Assembly (NCBI GenBank): GCA_944548615.1
Contig: OX155952.1
Span: forward strand, 32,937,096-33,001,095
Source of the DNA: Micropterix aruncella
Taxonomy: Eukaryota > Arthropoda > Insecta > Lepidoptera > Micropterigidae
DNA: 64,000 nt
Direction of reading: 5' to 3'
Shown here: positions 53,065 through 64,000 of the stretch, piece after piece
Layout: each line of letters begins with the position of its first letter
Numbering within the stretch: position 1 is the stretch's first letter
Made by a program: the position numbers and the translations under genes
The notes under the pieces: model-generated
The model's database searches: none
What the model saw: the letters and a program-made list of their open reading frames with translations, nothing else
What the model was told of the DNA's origin: nothing

Positions 53065-53722
53065 AATTCAATTCAATTCATTTATTTCAAAAAATCTTTA
53101 CAGATTGTCTCTGTCTTTACAATTTAATTCCTTCGTGATTTCATTTCCGTTCAGTTCTAAAGTTCACTTCGTAAATTATACATTATTATTAATGTATAAT
53201 TTACTTTATAATTTTATTAATGTATAAAATTAATAATTTTATAATTTTATTAATGTATAAAATTCATTATTATTAATTATTAAAATTCATTTTTGTCATT
53301 AAAACGATTATTAAAGATTATTAAAATATAATTAAAATTCATTTATGTCATATAATTCCTTATAAATTAGTAGCTTTCTGACTTCCGAATAGAAAACTAA
53401 TATTTTCTTTTCCCTACATATTAGGTCTTTTAGGTTTTGTGGCAGTTTATTAAAAAAGGACATTCCCACGTAGTTAGGGTCTCTGCGTAAAATTTCTAGG
53501 TTCGGACGAGGTAATAGTAGATTGTTCCTCGACCTAGTCAAGTGATTATGTACTTCTACAGGTTTCTTAAATTTAGATATGTCTTTAGCTACTAGTTTGA
53601 TGCACTCAAATAAATATAGTGATGGCAGGGTGAGTATATTTTGATTCCTGAATGATCCACGACACGATTGAAAGCTGTCCATGTTATTTGGAATTCTTAT
53701 TGCGCGTTTCTGCAGGGAGAAA
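53065..53722 (-). pseudogene. 5'-truncated LINE with reverse transcriptase C-terminus
   Basis: The minus strand begins at 53722 with LQKRAIRIPNNMDSFQSCRG, then TLPSLYLFECIKLVAKD, NHLTRSRNNLLLPRP and FNKLPQNLKDL, with a stop near 53332. The QKRAIR and FNKLPxNLK blocks mark the C-terminal domain of a Jockey/CR1-type LINE. The 3' UTR ends with GAATTGAATTGAATTGAGG (53065-53084), a short-repeat tail. The coding piece is unbroken, so the insertion is not very old. Confidence 0.75.
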
Positions 53723-54431
53723 TCTAGATCTAGAAATCTAGAAATCTGCCTATAATATCTAGATATTTATCTGCCTAGGCAAATGTAGCTTGTATCTATA
53801 TATTCAATTTTATATTTATTGAACTGATGTATATATATGATAGGCGAGTGATTAGGTCTTATTCCATAATGTGAAGTGTATATATTTTATATAAATACTA
53901 GCTGTACCTGCTGCTCCGCCCGCGATAATGTCGTACAACAAAAATGGAATATTAATAAATACAAGCCGACATCGCGGTCGTTTTCGTGAAATATTCGACT
54001 TAAATTTCAAATTTCTCTTTTTATCTGTACCTACTTGTCGGACATTTTTTATACTGCCCTCAATGTTATATCGCGATAGTAAATATCCTATAATAATCGC
54101 ATAATCGTAATATTACATGGACTTTAAATATTAAAACATATATGTATGCATGATGGAAGATGAGCATCGGTGTAAAGTATACTTTTAGTTTTCCCGTCGA
54201 CCATTCCGATGAGATACCAGCCATGATTTTGCACAGATTTTTGGCGCTATCCACTTTGTTATAACTCACCAATAGAAGGCGCTGCAGCACATCTACTTCT
54301 ATACCGTTTAACCGAACGCCATGGAAATTTCATAAATACGAAATAGAAAGTTGAAAAGGACCAATGAACCGATGTGATTTTTTAAATAGAGATATCTGAA
54401 GGAACGGTGAGTAACATAGGCTACGTTGGTA
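53723..54431. other. Intergenic, no gene recognised
   Basis: It starts with a small GAAATCTAGATCTAG palindromic run at the LINE truncation point; the rest is AT-rich. Confidence 0.45.
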
Positions 54432-54704
54432 TTTGTTTGTTTATACTCTTTATTGCGAAAATGTCACAATGGGAGGGATATTGTCATATGACAATCTCTT
54501 ACAACCAACCCTACTATCACGTGGTATATGTACTATGACGTGGCATATGTAAGGGTGTGTCTTGTTATTGCATTCGATCGACAGAATTGAAAATGCAATT
54601 CCGTTAATTTGATCCCAACGGAAAATGTTGACCCAGCTGGGAATCGAACCCGGGAACTTACAATGAAAGATCAGGCGACCTAACCACTATGCCACCCCGT
54701 GCAC
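54432..54704 (-). mobile_element. tRNA-derived SINE
   Basis: The minus strand starts GTGCACGGGGTGGCATAGTG. A box A-like TGGCATAGTGG lies at 54684-54694 and a box B GGTTCGATTCC at 54640-54650, the internal RNA polymerase III promoter of a tRNA. The head cannot fold as a full functional tRNA (no matching acceptor or CCA context). It is followed by a ~170-bp body and an AATAAAGAGTATAAACAAAC tail. Confidence 0.75.
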
Positions 54705-57091
54705 ACCGGGTGTGTGTAGTGTGGGGGGTAAGAGTGGGAGGGGAAGGAAGCGGATACCCGAGCAACTCTCATTAGTCATTAGTAACATTCCACTATTTAT
54801 TTTATAAAAGTAAACAACCGCGATATTGTTGGTTTTCATTAAATTTCTTGTTCAGTAGTACTTTAATTTAATTATTTTTGTTACCAAAATTTCCTTCTAT
54901 GTTATTATTTCACATATTCGACAGAAGTAAACGTTTTCCCGCTATTAATTTGGCTCCCCGGCCCCGGTAAGAGGCCTTTGATTACTCCACCCGACACCGT
55001 TGCCGTTGAATTTTAAATCGAAATCACACACCGTATACAATTCCCTGTATGTTATTAAAATCGGGTGAGTCTGTACACCGACGAAATTATTTATGAAATT
55101 CGTTGAAATTTTGTTGGCGCGACGGGTCCGCTCGACAAATGTTTTCCCTGCACAGGTAAATATTCGTACAAAGTGATGAAACGGCAAGAGGTTCTATAAG
55201 GATCGGTAATATTATGTAAAGCAGGTGAGACGACAGTAGGACGCCTACGGCTCAGCCATAGCTTAATCTATTTATATGTATTTATACCAGATACAACACA
55301 AACTCGATCGATGAATGCGGTCATAGAAACAAAGGTATTCAAAGGAGCGAATCGTAGCACCCGTGTTGTGTTTGATGACAAATAATTATTGCAGCTTACA
55401 AAGCGAAACCATATCATCTATCATCTCTGGCATTTTGGTCATTTTAACTTTTATCCCGCCAAAAAGTTACAATTTATCTATTAAGCAATATGAAATTTAT
55501 ATTATATTTCTTTATTTATTTCATATTTTATATTTCAAACAATTATGACTATTTAATTAAACTATAACAACGAATTGATTCATCCTAATCCCATTCAACC
55601 CGAGGAACATCACACATCTAACTAGGCTTACACCTGTACCTAGATGTGCGATTTACGACTTATATTAGTTTGCAAGCTGACATATTAAAAAAAAAGTTTA
55701 TTAGAAGAGGTTAAAAATAACGTATTATTATATGGAGATTTTTTTAAAAAACACAATATGTTTACTACCTATGAAATACTAAATAGATATAATAATAATA
55801 GCAATATAAGAATGTCGACATCATTCATAGATATAATATTTTATACGAATTAATCTACAATTTTCAGTTCTTTCTCCGTTACAGAACGCCCGAATCCAAT
55901 AGCCATTTATTAATTATAGTTTTAAACTATCGATAGTATCTAATATTTTAACAATTTACTGTACATTAAGAAGGCAGTGCCAGCCTGCCTATGTGCAAAT
56001 ATCGTTCTTTCCTCTGGTATCACAAAGTTTAAACTATATACTAAATATTACACTCGTAAGTGAAGGTAGAATACATCCGGAACTATTGCGTTTTTCTTTT
56101 TTTTCTATCTGAATTAATAGTAAATGTACTATTAACCATCGTATATCATAAACTTTTTTTTGATTATAGTACTATTTTCTAAAGAGTGTAAAAACCAGCA
56201 TCATCAACTTTCGTATCTGGTATGAAAACTGTATGTATGAAAAAAATTGCCACGGTTAACATGCCGATCTCTCTGATAGGCTAATAAAACAGAGATTTTT
56301 ATAAGAGTATACTAACAATAACACGATCAAGTATCGAAAGTGGAACCTTCGCTCCATGGCCTAGGTTTAATATCCTACAGCATTAAAGAATATGATTTTG
56401 TCCAATAGTAAAAGTGTTATTTTTCGAAATGTAATATAAATACTATAAATCGTCTGCACACGATCGAATTATCATTTTGGCTCATATATTCAGATTCTTA
56501 AATATGGTTTTGTGAGTCTCCTATAAAGTACAAATCAATCAGATCAGATACGTCTGTTGATAACGGGATGATGGTCAAAGTATTTTTATTTATTTATTTA
56601 ATAAGGGTAAAGCACAAAGTATAATTTCCTGCAGCATTACAAAAAAAAATTGGACCAGTAGCGAAAAATAGAGCACACTGCAGCATCTTGGTCACTAAGT
56701 CAACACCGCCTAACTAGGCCTAGGCCTGTACTAAGGTAGGTGTACCAGGAAACATTTAACCTGTGCACACAAAAAAAATATCAAAAATTCGAAATTATGT
56801 CTTTATCATATACATCTTAAAAAAGGTTTGCCATGGGTATCATAAACGTTTTAAACTTTAGTATCATAAACATCTTTAAAAAAGGATGCCCCTCAGGTTT
56901 TCCACAAAGAATGCGTTTCAACGGCTGTTCATTTGCGTATCGCGTAGTTGGCGTTGACCGCGAAAGTAACTTATTTATTCACTAATTCATTTTAAACCAC
57001 GGGTATATAAAAATATTAGGTATGTTTTATTCATTAAGAGATATAACTAAACTCGATGCTTTCTTATTTATACTTTTCATAAGACCGCCCA
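54705..57091. other. Intergenic, no gene recognised
   Basis: The stretch around 54940-55190 is moderately GC-rich. Elsewhere it is AT-rich with no domain-bearing frame over 2.3 kb. Confidence 0.45.
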
Positions 57092-57496
57092 ACAAAAAAA
57101 GGAATGTAATGTGTTCAGGGTTTTAATATGTATGTTTTCCGTTTCATTATTCCAACTTAATTTGTAAACGATGGAACCGACCTAGAAGTGTGTAGTATTG
57201 TTAGAATCTATATGTCATCCCGAGTGTCATAGAGTACCTTAACTGTCCAAATATCAAGTAAGTAGTTGTCTAAATGTCCAAATGTCCATAAATTTAAATA
57301 AATATATCTTGTTTAGTGTCAAATTAAAAGTCTGATTAAGTACATTCCGGAAATATACATGTGTATTTGGAAAAATACACAAAACTACAAATATTTAATA
57401 ATAAAACCCGTACTAAAAATAATTATAAATACATTAGTTCACTTCCTGTAACGACAGTCGTGTCTTTTATTCTTTTTAATATATTTACTTGTTAAT
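57092..57496 (+). repeat. Interspersed repeat, copy 2 (partner at 13222)
   Basis: It matches 13222-13580 in order and orientation, with several small indels such as an extra GTCATCCCGAGTGTCATAGA near 57211. It stands alone here, which shows that the unit is independent of the Penelope-like element beside copy 1. Confidence 0.75.
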
Positions 57497-58311
57497 TTTG
57501 GTAACGCTGAGAGAACTGTCCAACTAAACGGATGAGAGGAAACGGCATTGCTTATTGATTTGATATTGGCAAATAAATGACCAAAATTATTAGCCAGGTT
57601 ACAGTAGGTAAATATAAGATACCGGAATCATTACAAGTAAATATAACCATCGTAATACTGAGCTATCTTCGACCATTTGCACGAGGTTGAGATTTATAAA
57701 CAATATTTATGATATCCGAAAACTTATGAAATCAGAGTGCCCAAGCATAAGCAATTCTAAAATCTTTAAAATAGTATTATAAAATGAATCTACATGATCC
57801 GCTAATATTATGTGTATTATTTAATTACCTTGTTATATATGCTTGCAAACATACTAAAAAATATTATAATATGGTACAAGCAATATATAATAATAATAAA
57901 ACTCTTTATTCTTAAGAAAAGGCGAGCTTATTGCCTGCAGGCAATATTTTAGAGCTAACCTATATATAAAGGTTATTTAACCAATAATTATGTGTGTAAT
58001 ATTTAAACAATAATATATATTTATAACGGGCGCCATTCAGCTTAGCAGATTTTGCTTCGTTAGACGATCGACGATGACGCATCTAATATACCAGAGTACT
58101 CCTCTTTCATCTTTGGGAAATGCGCCCAAAGCTCCTAGCGAACGTTAAAGCAAACGAAACTCTTAAGGCCGCTGAACAGTAAACATATTTTATAATTCAG
58201 CACACCTGAACAATGTCCCTTCAAATGTTGAAACTCACGGACAGAGTCTTAAGGAGGTGCAAATAATAACATTTTTTGATATAAATGACAAGGACTGATA
58301 TTACGCTATTC
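57497..58311. other. Intergenic, no gene recognised
   Basis: AT-rich; nothing recognised. Confidence 0.45.
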
Positions 58312-59455
58312 AAGCACTAATATAAATAAATACAAACGGAGCTGCCATGGAATTCACCGACCGGAGTCGGGCCCATCATAATACTTTTTTTTTACACTTC
58401 TGAGGGGTGAGCAGTGGATTCCGGACTTACGAACCGGCTGTGGTAGGTTTAGGATAGCTGTCTTGCCACATGTGAGCGTACACCTTACCACCCATTCACT
58501 CCCCCCTCGAAGCCATAGAATTTGAGATGCGCAAATCGCAGTTTTAGATAATTTTTCTAAGAAAGAGTTGATTATTTTTCTGGAAAGGCCAAGATCTTTA
58601 AAGAGGTGAAATAGAGATTTAGCTGGCAGGCCACGAGCGCCAACTTCCACCGCTTGAAGGTGAACAGTGAAGCCGTTCCGGGTTACGGCATTTGCAAGAT
58701 CATGGTATTTATTTAATTTGTAGTCGTGGTCTTTTGGGATATTTGATTCCCATGGAACAGTTAATTCTACAATAAGAGCCACCTTCCGAGATAGAGAGTA
58801 AAGAGTTATATCTGGACGGAGGGCTGTGCATCCGAGACTTTCAGGGAATTTATACTGCTTAGAGACCGAATCAACCTCCAGAATCCAATCCGTAGCTTTC
58901 TCGATTATTGAGAAAGGTTTTGTAGTTAAATGTTTTTTGCCTTTAGAGCCATCCCGCACAAACTGTATTGGGGGTTTGGAGGATACTGTCAAACCCTTGT
59001 TGGCACGAGCCACTGAGAGACTAATTACCTCGCGAATAACAGCGAGAACTTTGTCATGGCGGTAAGTGTACCGTCCTTGATCTAAGGCCACCTTGCAGCC
59101 AGCTAGAATGTGTCTAGCTGTGGAAGGGGTATTGCTACAGAGGGGACAAGAACTATCCTCGGCAAATCTCCAACGATCGAGGTTACTGGGGTCTGGAAGT
59201 GTATGCTGAAAGGCATTCAAATAAAATTTCAGCATCTCTGGCGTCCAGTCATAGAGCATTACCTTCCAGTGCATTGGAGGCGGAATGCAAAAGTCCCCAA
59301 TTGTTGTCCAATCATTCTGGCATTGAAGGCCAATAGCATGAGCCATACTCTTGCTGTCGTAATCTCTAATCTTATGAGAACGACACAGTTTCGTATTGAG
59401 ATTCGTATTTCTGTTTATCAGCTGCTTTTCTCCATTACCCCAGTTAAGATCTTAA
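58312..59455 (-). pseudogene. Restriction-like-endonuclease LINE (R2/Hero/NeSL group), C-terminal part, copy 2
   Basis: A 330-codon frame (59346 down to 58354) has a zinc knuckle C67-x2-C70-x8-H79-x4-C84 (CPLCSNTPSTARHILAGC). A PD-(D/E)xK-type nuclease follows: RPD at 177-179, ELTVPWE from E194, and KLNKY at 210-214. This combination marks LINEs that cut DNA with a restriction-like nuclease downstream of the reverse transcriptase. The frame stays open upstream to about 59450, then stops; the RT is missing. Compared with the copy at 27165-27600, a 1-2 base change near 58505 removes the normal stop after the ASKGE region, so the last ~50 residues are out-of-frame 3' UTR. The 3' UTR ends near 58312. 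Confidence 0.78.
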
Positions 59456-60956
59456 TACCTACTTACCATAACAAAGCAAGTAGGTAAGCGCCCATAGCAT
59501 GCCATTGTCCTGATGTTTTGCTTATTACATTGTTTATTTCATCTGTTTAATATATGACCGAGTCTGCAGCAGCTTCCAAAGCCAACTTCCAGCTACGCTG
59601 CACTAAATTGCAACGTAAATTTGAATTGACGTTTATTAACCGGGCTCCGCTCGTTATACGTATTTTGCTCGCACCCGTACTCTCTCGTGTCGGTTCTGTA
59701 CATATACATGTAGCTGTCTGGCTGGGACTTTGCTGGGACCACGCTCGCAGCGGAGTAAATTAATTACCACGATTTTTGCCGAACAAAGGGCGTGCGAAAG
59801 TCATTTTAGTTACTTCCCGGGAATAATTGAGTAAAGGATTTTTTCCAACCTTTTTTTAAGGAAAAATTTCCACATAGTTTTTCATTTATACAACGGCATC
59901 CATCATGCAAATTTCGTATTTATCGTGTTTGATATTTCATTGTTTCGCCCTTTTTAATGGAATTTTGTGTTCAATTTTAATGCCGATTTCATTATTGGAA
60001 TTAAGTTTTTAGGAAACATTTTAAGGTAATTTAAGGCAATAGTTTTATGAGCATTTTTTCTACACCGCTTAGATAATTTATTGTACTATTAGAGCCCTGT
60101 TCACTCTAGAAAGGTTAGTCCAAGTTTTGTAACAAAATCAAATAAGCATGAGGTTAAGGATTTGCCATTTGATTCCTGTTATTTTTGTAACCAAAATAAT
60201 TATTTTTTAGATACTAATTCTTAATAAATAAAGAAAATAAATACTGTAACCATCTACGACATTAATAACAAATCTTATTCTATCAAATAATAAAGTCCTC
60301 AATTAAATCTGATTAATATTTATTAAAATAATAAAAGTGGAAAAATACTTAACTGACACTATCCAACAACTTGTAATCAAAAAACCCTAACATATTTTAA
60401 CTCTCTTTTAATAGATTTAATAACTGCATTTATCTGGCTATGTTTTCTAATGAAAAACTAAAGCGGTATCATCAGCCAACAGCCTTTCCTCCATGCAATG
60501 CCACATTAGTAAGGTCATTAAAGTAGACTAGAAAAGAATTGGCTCTAACACACTTTTTATATTAATACCGATATAATGAATCGGTAGTTAAACAGAACAT
60601 AGGCAGTAATTTATTAAGCATGCTTAGAATATTATGCTATAAAACGAAATAAACTGAAAATATTGGTAATCATTAATGTCTTTTTGAGAGTATTGTTTGT
60701 GTACTTAATAAACAAATAAATACATAAATGAAAATGTATAATCCTTATCTCAAATGTAACTTTTGGTCGGTTTAGCACATGAATTTTCTCACACGACGAC
60801 GATATTATCAATCAATACTTCGACAGATATCCACATCAATAAAAAAGAAAAGGGAAGACAGAAACTTCCAATAAATTACTATCGGAATTCTCGACGACCC
60901 TCGTGCCATTAAGTGGAAGAAATACTGGAATATTTCCCGGCGTAATATCCGAGAGA
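59456..60956. other. Intergenic, no gene recognised
   Basis: A small stem ACCTACTT/AAGTAGGT lies at 59458-59486. The 59554-59763 frame has no recognisable domain. The rest is AT-rich. Confidence 0.45.
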
Positions 60957-61207
60957 CACGATCGTTATGCCGATGTATCATAAACGGGAACAAATGGGCG
61001 ATAAATAACATTAGGATATCTTCGCCACCTTTTTAGCCGCGTGGAGCGAAGCGACACGTTGACACGCGCCAATTTGAATTTATCGACGTGACGTAGGTAT
61101 TTATTTATACAGCATCGGCGCACGGGTCAAATGTGGATTTATCGCGGAGGCCTGCGCCTGAAAAGTTCAGATAACGCGACGCGAAAGTGGCAGATCGATT
61201 ATTTGCT
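60957..61207 (+). repeat. Duplicated GC-rich segment, copy 1
   Basis: ACGATCGTTATGCCGATGTA, GATTTATCGCGGAGGC and AGATAACGCGACGCGAAAGT recur in order at 62624-62832. This copy is longer and richer in CpG (it includes GCCGCGTGGAGCGAAGCGAC) and looks like the source. No coding frame is seen. Confidence 0.75.
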
Positions 61208-61404
61208 CCGCTGCGGGATGTTTGCCTTCGGATTAATCATTGACGTGAGGCCGAGAATATTATTTAGGCGGGTACATTTCGATTGAACCCTGAAGGGAGG
61301 AAATTCTCCCTATTTTCTTTTTTTTCCCTGAGATATTTCTTGTAGACACGCAGTCATTTCAAACAGTCATCATCATAATTGTGGTTTTTATATTTATTTA
61401 TTTT

Positions 61405-62170
61405 ATGGATCAACGCTGCCAAACTGACTCCATATATACAGACTTTTGTAAGGCTTTCGATAAGGTAAACAATGCTTCTTTAATATCGAAACTATTCAAG
61501 ATAGCTATGAAGACCTAATAAGGTGGTTCAAACCCTATATTAGTAATGATAGGAGTTTTCAAGCCTAAAAGAGTATCGGTAAAGTCTGGTGTACGTCATG
61601 GTCCCTTACTGGGCCCTTGCTGGGCTCTTCTTCTTGGGTCCTTACTGTACACAATCTACATATAAGGCTACTTATAATAGCCCGTTTACATTCAGCTCAC
61701 TTCCGCGGCAGGAGGCAGGGAAGTGAGCAGGAAAGTGAGCAGCGCGAGTTCAGCGAGTGAGCAGCTCACTGGTTCAGGGGTAGGTACTGAATTATAAATT
61801 CAGAAATATTATAAAATTCAATACTGCCAAAGTCCTTAATAGAATAAATTGGGTTCTTAATAAGAATATCATGGAGCATTTCCTTAAATTGAACATCTCC
61901 AAAACCACTGACGCACAATGGAACCCTATCGTAAAAACTGTTGGACTACTGAAGGACAAATGAAGGAATTACTTCTACCCTTAATAACCTTACCTTTAAT
62001 ACCTGTATTCAATAAAAATCTGTAATCCTTGATATTTTAGAAATGACCTAAATATTTTATTAGATGATAAATTGCAGATTATCGATCATATCGACACAAG
62101 TACGGAAAAGGCATTTGGAATGCTGGGTTTCAATTTAAAGACTTCTAAATTATTAGGATTCCCTTACCGG
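61405..62170 (+). pseudogene. Decayed LINE reverse transcriptase
   Basis: 61425-61480 reads YTDFCKAFDKVNNASLISKL, the palm block with the catalytic aspartate. YISNDRSF and a GPLLG block follow around 61540-61640. 62050-62160 reads DDKLQIIDHIDTSTEKAFGM then LGFNLKTSK, the DLGV..D..L.F..H block further on. Between them are a GTGAGC-rich insertion (61680-61790) and the NKNI-type fragment (61817-61965). Several indels break the frame. It lies between the two copies of the GC-rich segment. Confidence 0.65.
61817..61965 (+). pseudogene. Coding-like fragment of unknown repeat, second copy
   Basis: The frame reads NTAKVLNRINWVLNKNI, FLKLNISKTTDAQW, IVKTVGLLKDK and then a stop. It pairs with 2815-2930. 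It is embedded in LINE debris, but the peptide is not a block I know from reverse transcriptases. Confidence 0.45.
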
Positions 62171-62623
62171 TTTTACCGTTGTCTCTCACTGGGGGATGAT
62201 TAGGATCTCTTTAACGCGCACTTTTGGTCCGATTGTGGAAAATGCTAGAGTATGCGACGTTGGTAATAATGCTGGCCCACCGAGGAGCGGTGCGCGGCGC
62301 GGAAGTGAAACAGAGCGATGTTGTTGAGTTGACATTTTATTTAGTACTAGTGGTCGGGCAAGCTCTTTCGTAGTCGCTCGCGGTTACACGATGTTCCGTT
62401 CATAAAAGGACATGACAATTAACCCGAATCCAATCATTCGCCAGAGTGGTAACAATAGAAGAGTGAAAAATATGAATTGCTATTTGGCGGGACAAATTAA
62501 ATATGACATTGTGACGTAGTCTCCATGCGGCAATGGTATTTGTTTGGTATTTCTCTCTTTAGAATGAGGCTACCAGTCTGTATAATTGTATATTACAGTG
62601 ACCCCTTTGTATCCAAAGGAAAC
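62171..62623. other. Intergenic, no gene recognised
   Basis: GC-rich around 62265-62330; otherwise no feature. Confidence 0.45.
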
Positions 62624-62832
62624 GATCGTTATGCCGATATATCATATATGGAAACAAATAGACAATAAATAATATTATAGTAGCCACTTTATTACACATA
62701 CGGATTTTGAATTTATCGTCAACATATACCTATATACAACTAAAGCGCACGGCTCAAATATGGATTTATCGCAGAACGCTGCGCCTGAAATTTTCGGATA
62801 ACGCGACGCTAAAGTGGAAGATCGATTATTGA
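62624..62832 (+). repeat. Duplicated GC-rich segment, copy 2
   Basis: This shorter, more AT-rich version of 60957-61207 has lost about 40 bp in the middle. Several CG sites of copy 1 are altered here. It ends just before the LINE endonuclease frame. Confidence 0.75.
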
Positions 62833-62897
62833 TTTGGTTACAGTCTGTTTGTTTTATCGTGTGCATCAATATGATATAATTATTTTAATTATTTTAA

Positions 62898-64000
62898 ATG
62901 CTGGATGATAATGTAGCGAATGTCATTGATGTCACTCAGCACGAGTCTCATGTGTCATCGAATGTCGATACTTGCAGACGAGTATTAACAGGAGGCTCGG
63001 CCCTAAGGATGCTATGCCTTAACATCAGAAGTTTGCAGAAGAATTTGGACCAACTGCTCGTTATGATGTATGATTTAAAAATTGAATTCGACATTCTGAT
63101 TTTAACGGAAGCTTGGATAGGAAAACATTTTTCTCATATAGGTATACCAGGGTACAGTTTCTTTCATACTAAAAACAACCACCTTCAAAATGATGGAGTG
63201 GGTATTTATGTAAGTGCTAAATTCACAGACATAATTGTCAATGAGATTAATTTATTTGGAGCAAATTGCTTACATATTACATTAAACAAAAGAACTTGCA
63301 TAATAGCTATTTACAGAAGTCCTTCGGTTCTTAATATTAACAATTTCCTAAAGAGCCTAGATCGCTTACTAACACAGAATTCCAGCATCAAAAATTTAAT
63401 CCTAACAGGGGACTTAAACATAGACATACATGGGAACAAAAACAAACAGGCTAACGAATATCTATAGCTCCTTTCGCTACATGGGCTCCACTGTCTAGTT
63501 GACACACCGACCCGAGAAGCCAATAACTTGAAAACATGTATAGACCATATCATGTGTAGATCGCCCAATCCGACAATCTCCTTAGTGTATCAAACTACAA
63601 TCACTGACCATCACGTTCTTTTATTAAAAATGAACTATAATGCTGACAATCCAAAAAAAAGGATACTGAAAATATTACAAAACAAACATATGACTATAAG
63701 AAAATACAGAAAGAAATATCTGACATGGACTGGTCGATTGTCTACAAGGAAAAGGATGTTAATACTGCCACCGAATCACTATTGCAGCAAATCCAAAAGG
63801 TGATAAATACTAATTGTACGGTTAAACTTATTAAACGAAGGCGTAAAGAAAAAATATACAAACCATGGATTACGAAAGGGCTTATCTTTTGCATACATAG
63901 AAGAGATAAACTCCACTCGGCATCTCGACGTAACCCTGATAACCTCGATTTGAAAAATCGGTCCAAGCAATATCGCAACTTGTGCAATAAATTAATCCAT
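62898..64000 (+). pseudogene. LINE ORF2 5' half: AP-type endonuclease, broken; runs off the window
   Basis: The frame from ATG 62898 reads LRMLCLNIRSLQKNLDQLL (N42), FDILILTEAWIG (E71), GVGIYVS, CIIAIYRSP and LILTGDLNIDI (D172, N174). It meets TAG at 63465-63467. The same frame continues LHCLVDTPTREANNLKTC, IDHIMCRSPNP, then TITDHHVLL with the final catalytic D-H pair. These are the motifs of APE-type LINE endonucleases, which nick target DNA. After a frame change near 63690 it reads EISDMDWSIVYKEKDVNTAT and RRRKEKIYKPWITKGLI, open to base 64000. The reverse transcriptase should follow beyond the window. One stop and one frameshift make this copy inactive. Confidence 0.82.

Noticed and set aside
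54636..54704. Functional tRNA gene
   Set aside because: Only the A and B boxes are convincing; the acceptor and anticodon arms do not form a full cloverleaf and a SINE body follows.
59110..59487. 125-codon plus-strand frame
   Set aside because: It is the antisense shadow of the restriction-like-endonuclease LINE frame, whose zinc-knuckle and nuclease motifs are on the minus strand.

Overview
The window is animal genomic DNA, most likely from an insect and probably a moth or butterfly. It is AT-rich, with GT-AG introns and a dense mixture of non-LTR, LTR, Penelope-like, Tc1, piggyBac-like and hAT-like debris. The Lepidoptera call is an inference from recalled repeat motifs, not a proven assignment. 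No prokaryotic features, CRISPR array or intact tRNA/rRNA gene is visible.

1-10930 (+) holds the 3' part of one host gene. Seven exons join with matching phases into a secreted or matrix-type protein end with the order LamG-EGF-LamG-EGF-LamG and a stop at 10928-10930. The family is perlecan (trol), agrin or eyes shut; I could not choose among them. Two introns are only 71-73 bp. Introns 1 and 6 (about 3.0 and 4.7 kb) are full of repeats: a TTAA-flanked MITE, two TA-flanked MITEs, a LINE scrap, a 5S-derived SINE, a near-perfect 42-bp palindrome and a local templated duplication.

11-32 kb is a repeat graveyard. It holds a Penelope-like element split by a 544-bp palindrome (11.6-13.2 kb), a 511-bp MITE (15 kb), and a LINE interrupted by a foldback element and then tandemly amplified (17.6-20.7 kb). 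It also holds a duplicated ~500-bp segment flanking a hAT-like scrap (21-23.2 kb), a 3' fragment of a restriction-like-endonuclease LINE (27.2 kb), an inverted-duplicated Tc1 remnant (29.4-30 kb) and a second 5S-type SINE (31.8 kb).

32256-39289 is a full BEL/Pao LTR retrotransposon: near-identical 610-bp LTRs, 5-bp target duplication TAAGT, an intact gag and an intact pol. Gag and pol share a reading frame and are separated by one UGA followed by CUA, a classic leaky-stop context. This is the most intact and most interesting unit in the window.

39.3-64 kb contains a hAT-like MITE, a 104-bp minisatellite, 3' pieces of at least six LINEs (including RTE-like and restriction-like-endonuclease types), a tRNA-headed SINE, a long GA microsatellite, a duplicated GC-rich segment and, at the right edge, the 5' half of a LINE with an AP-type endonuclease broken by one TAG and a frameshift. 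I see no second host gene in these 53 kb.
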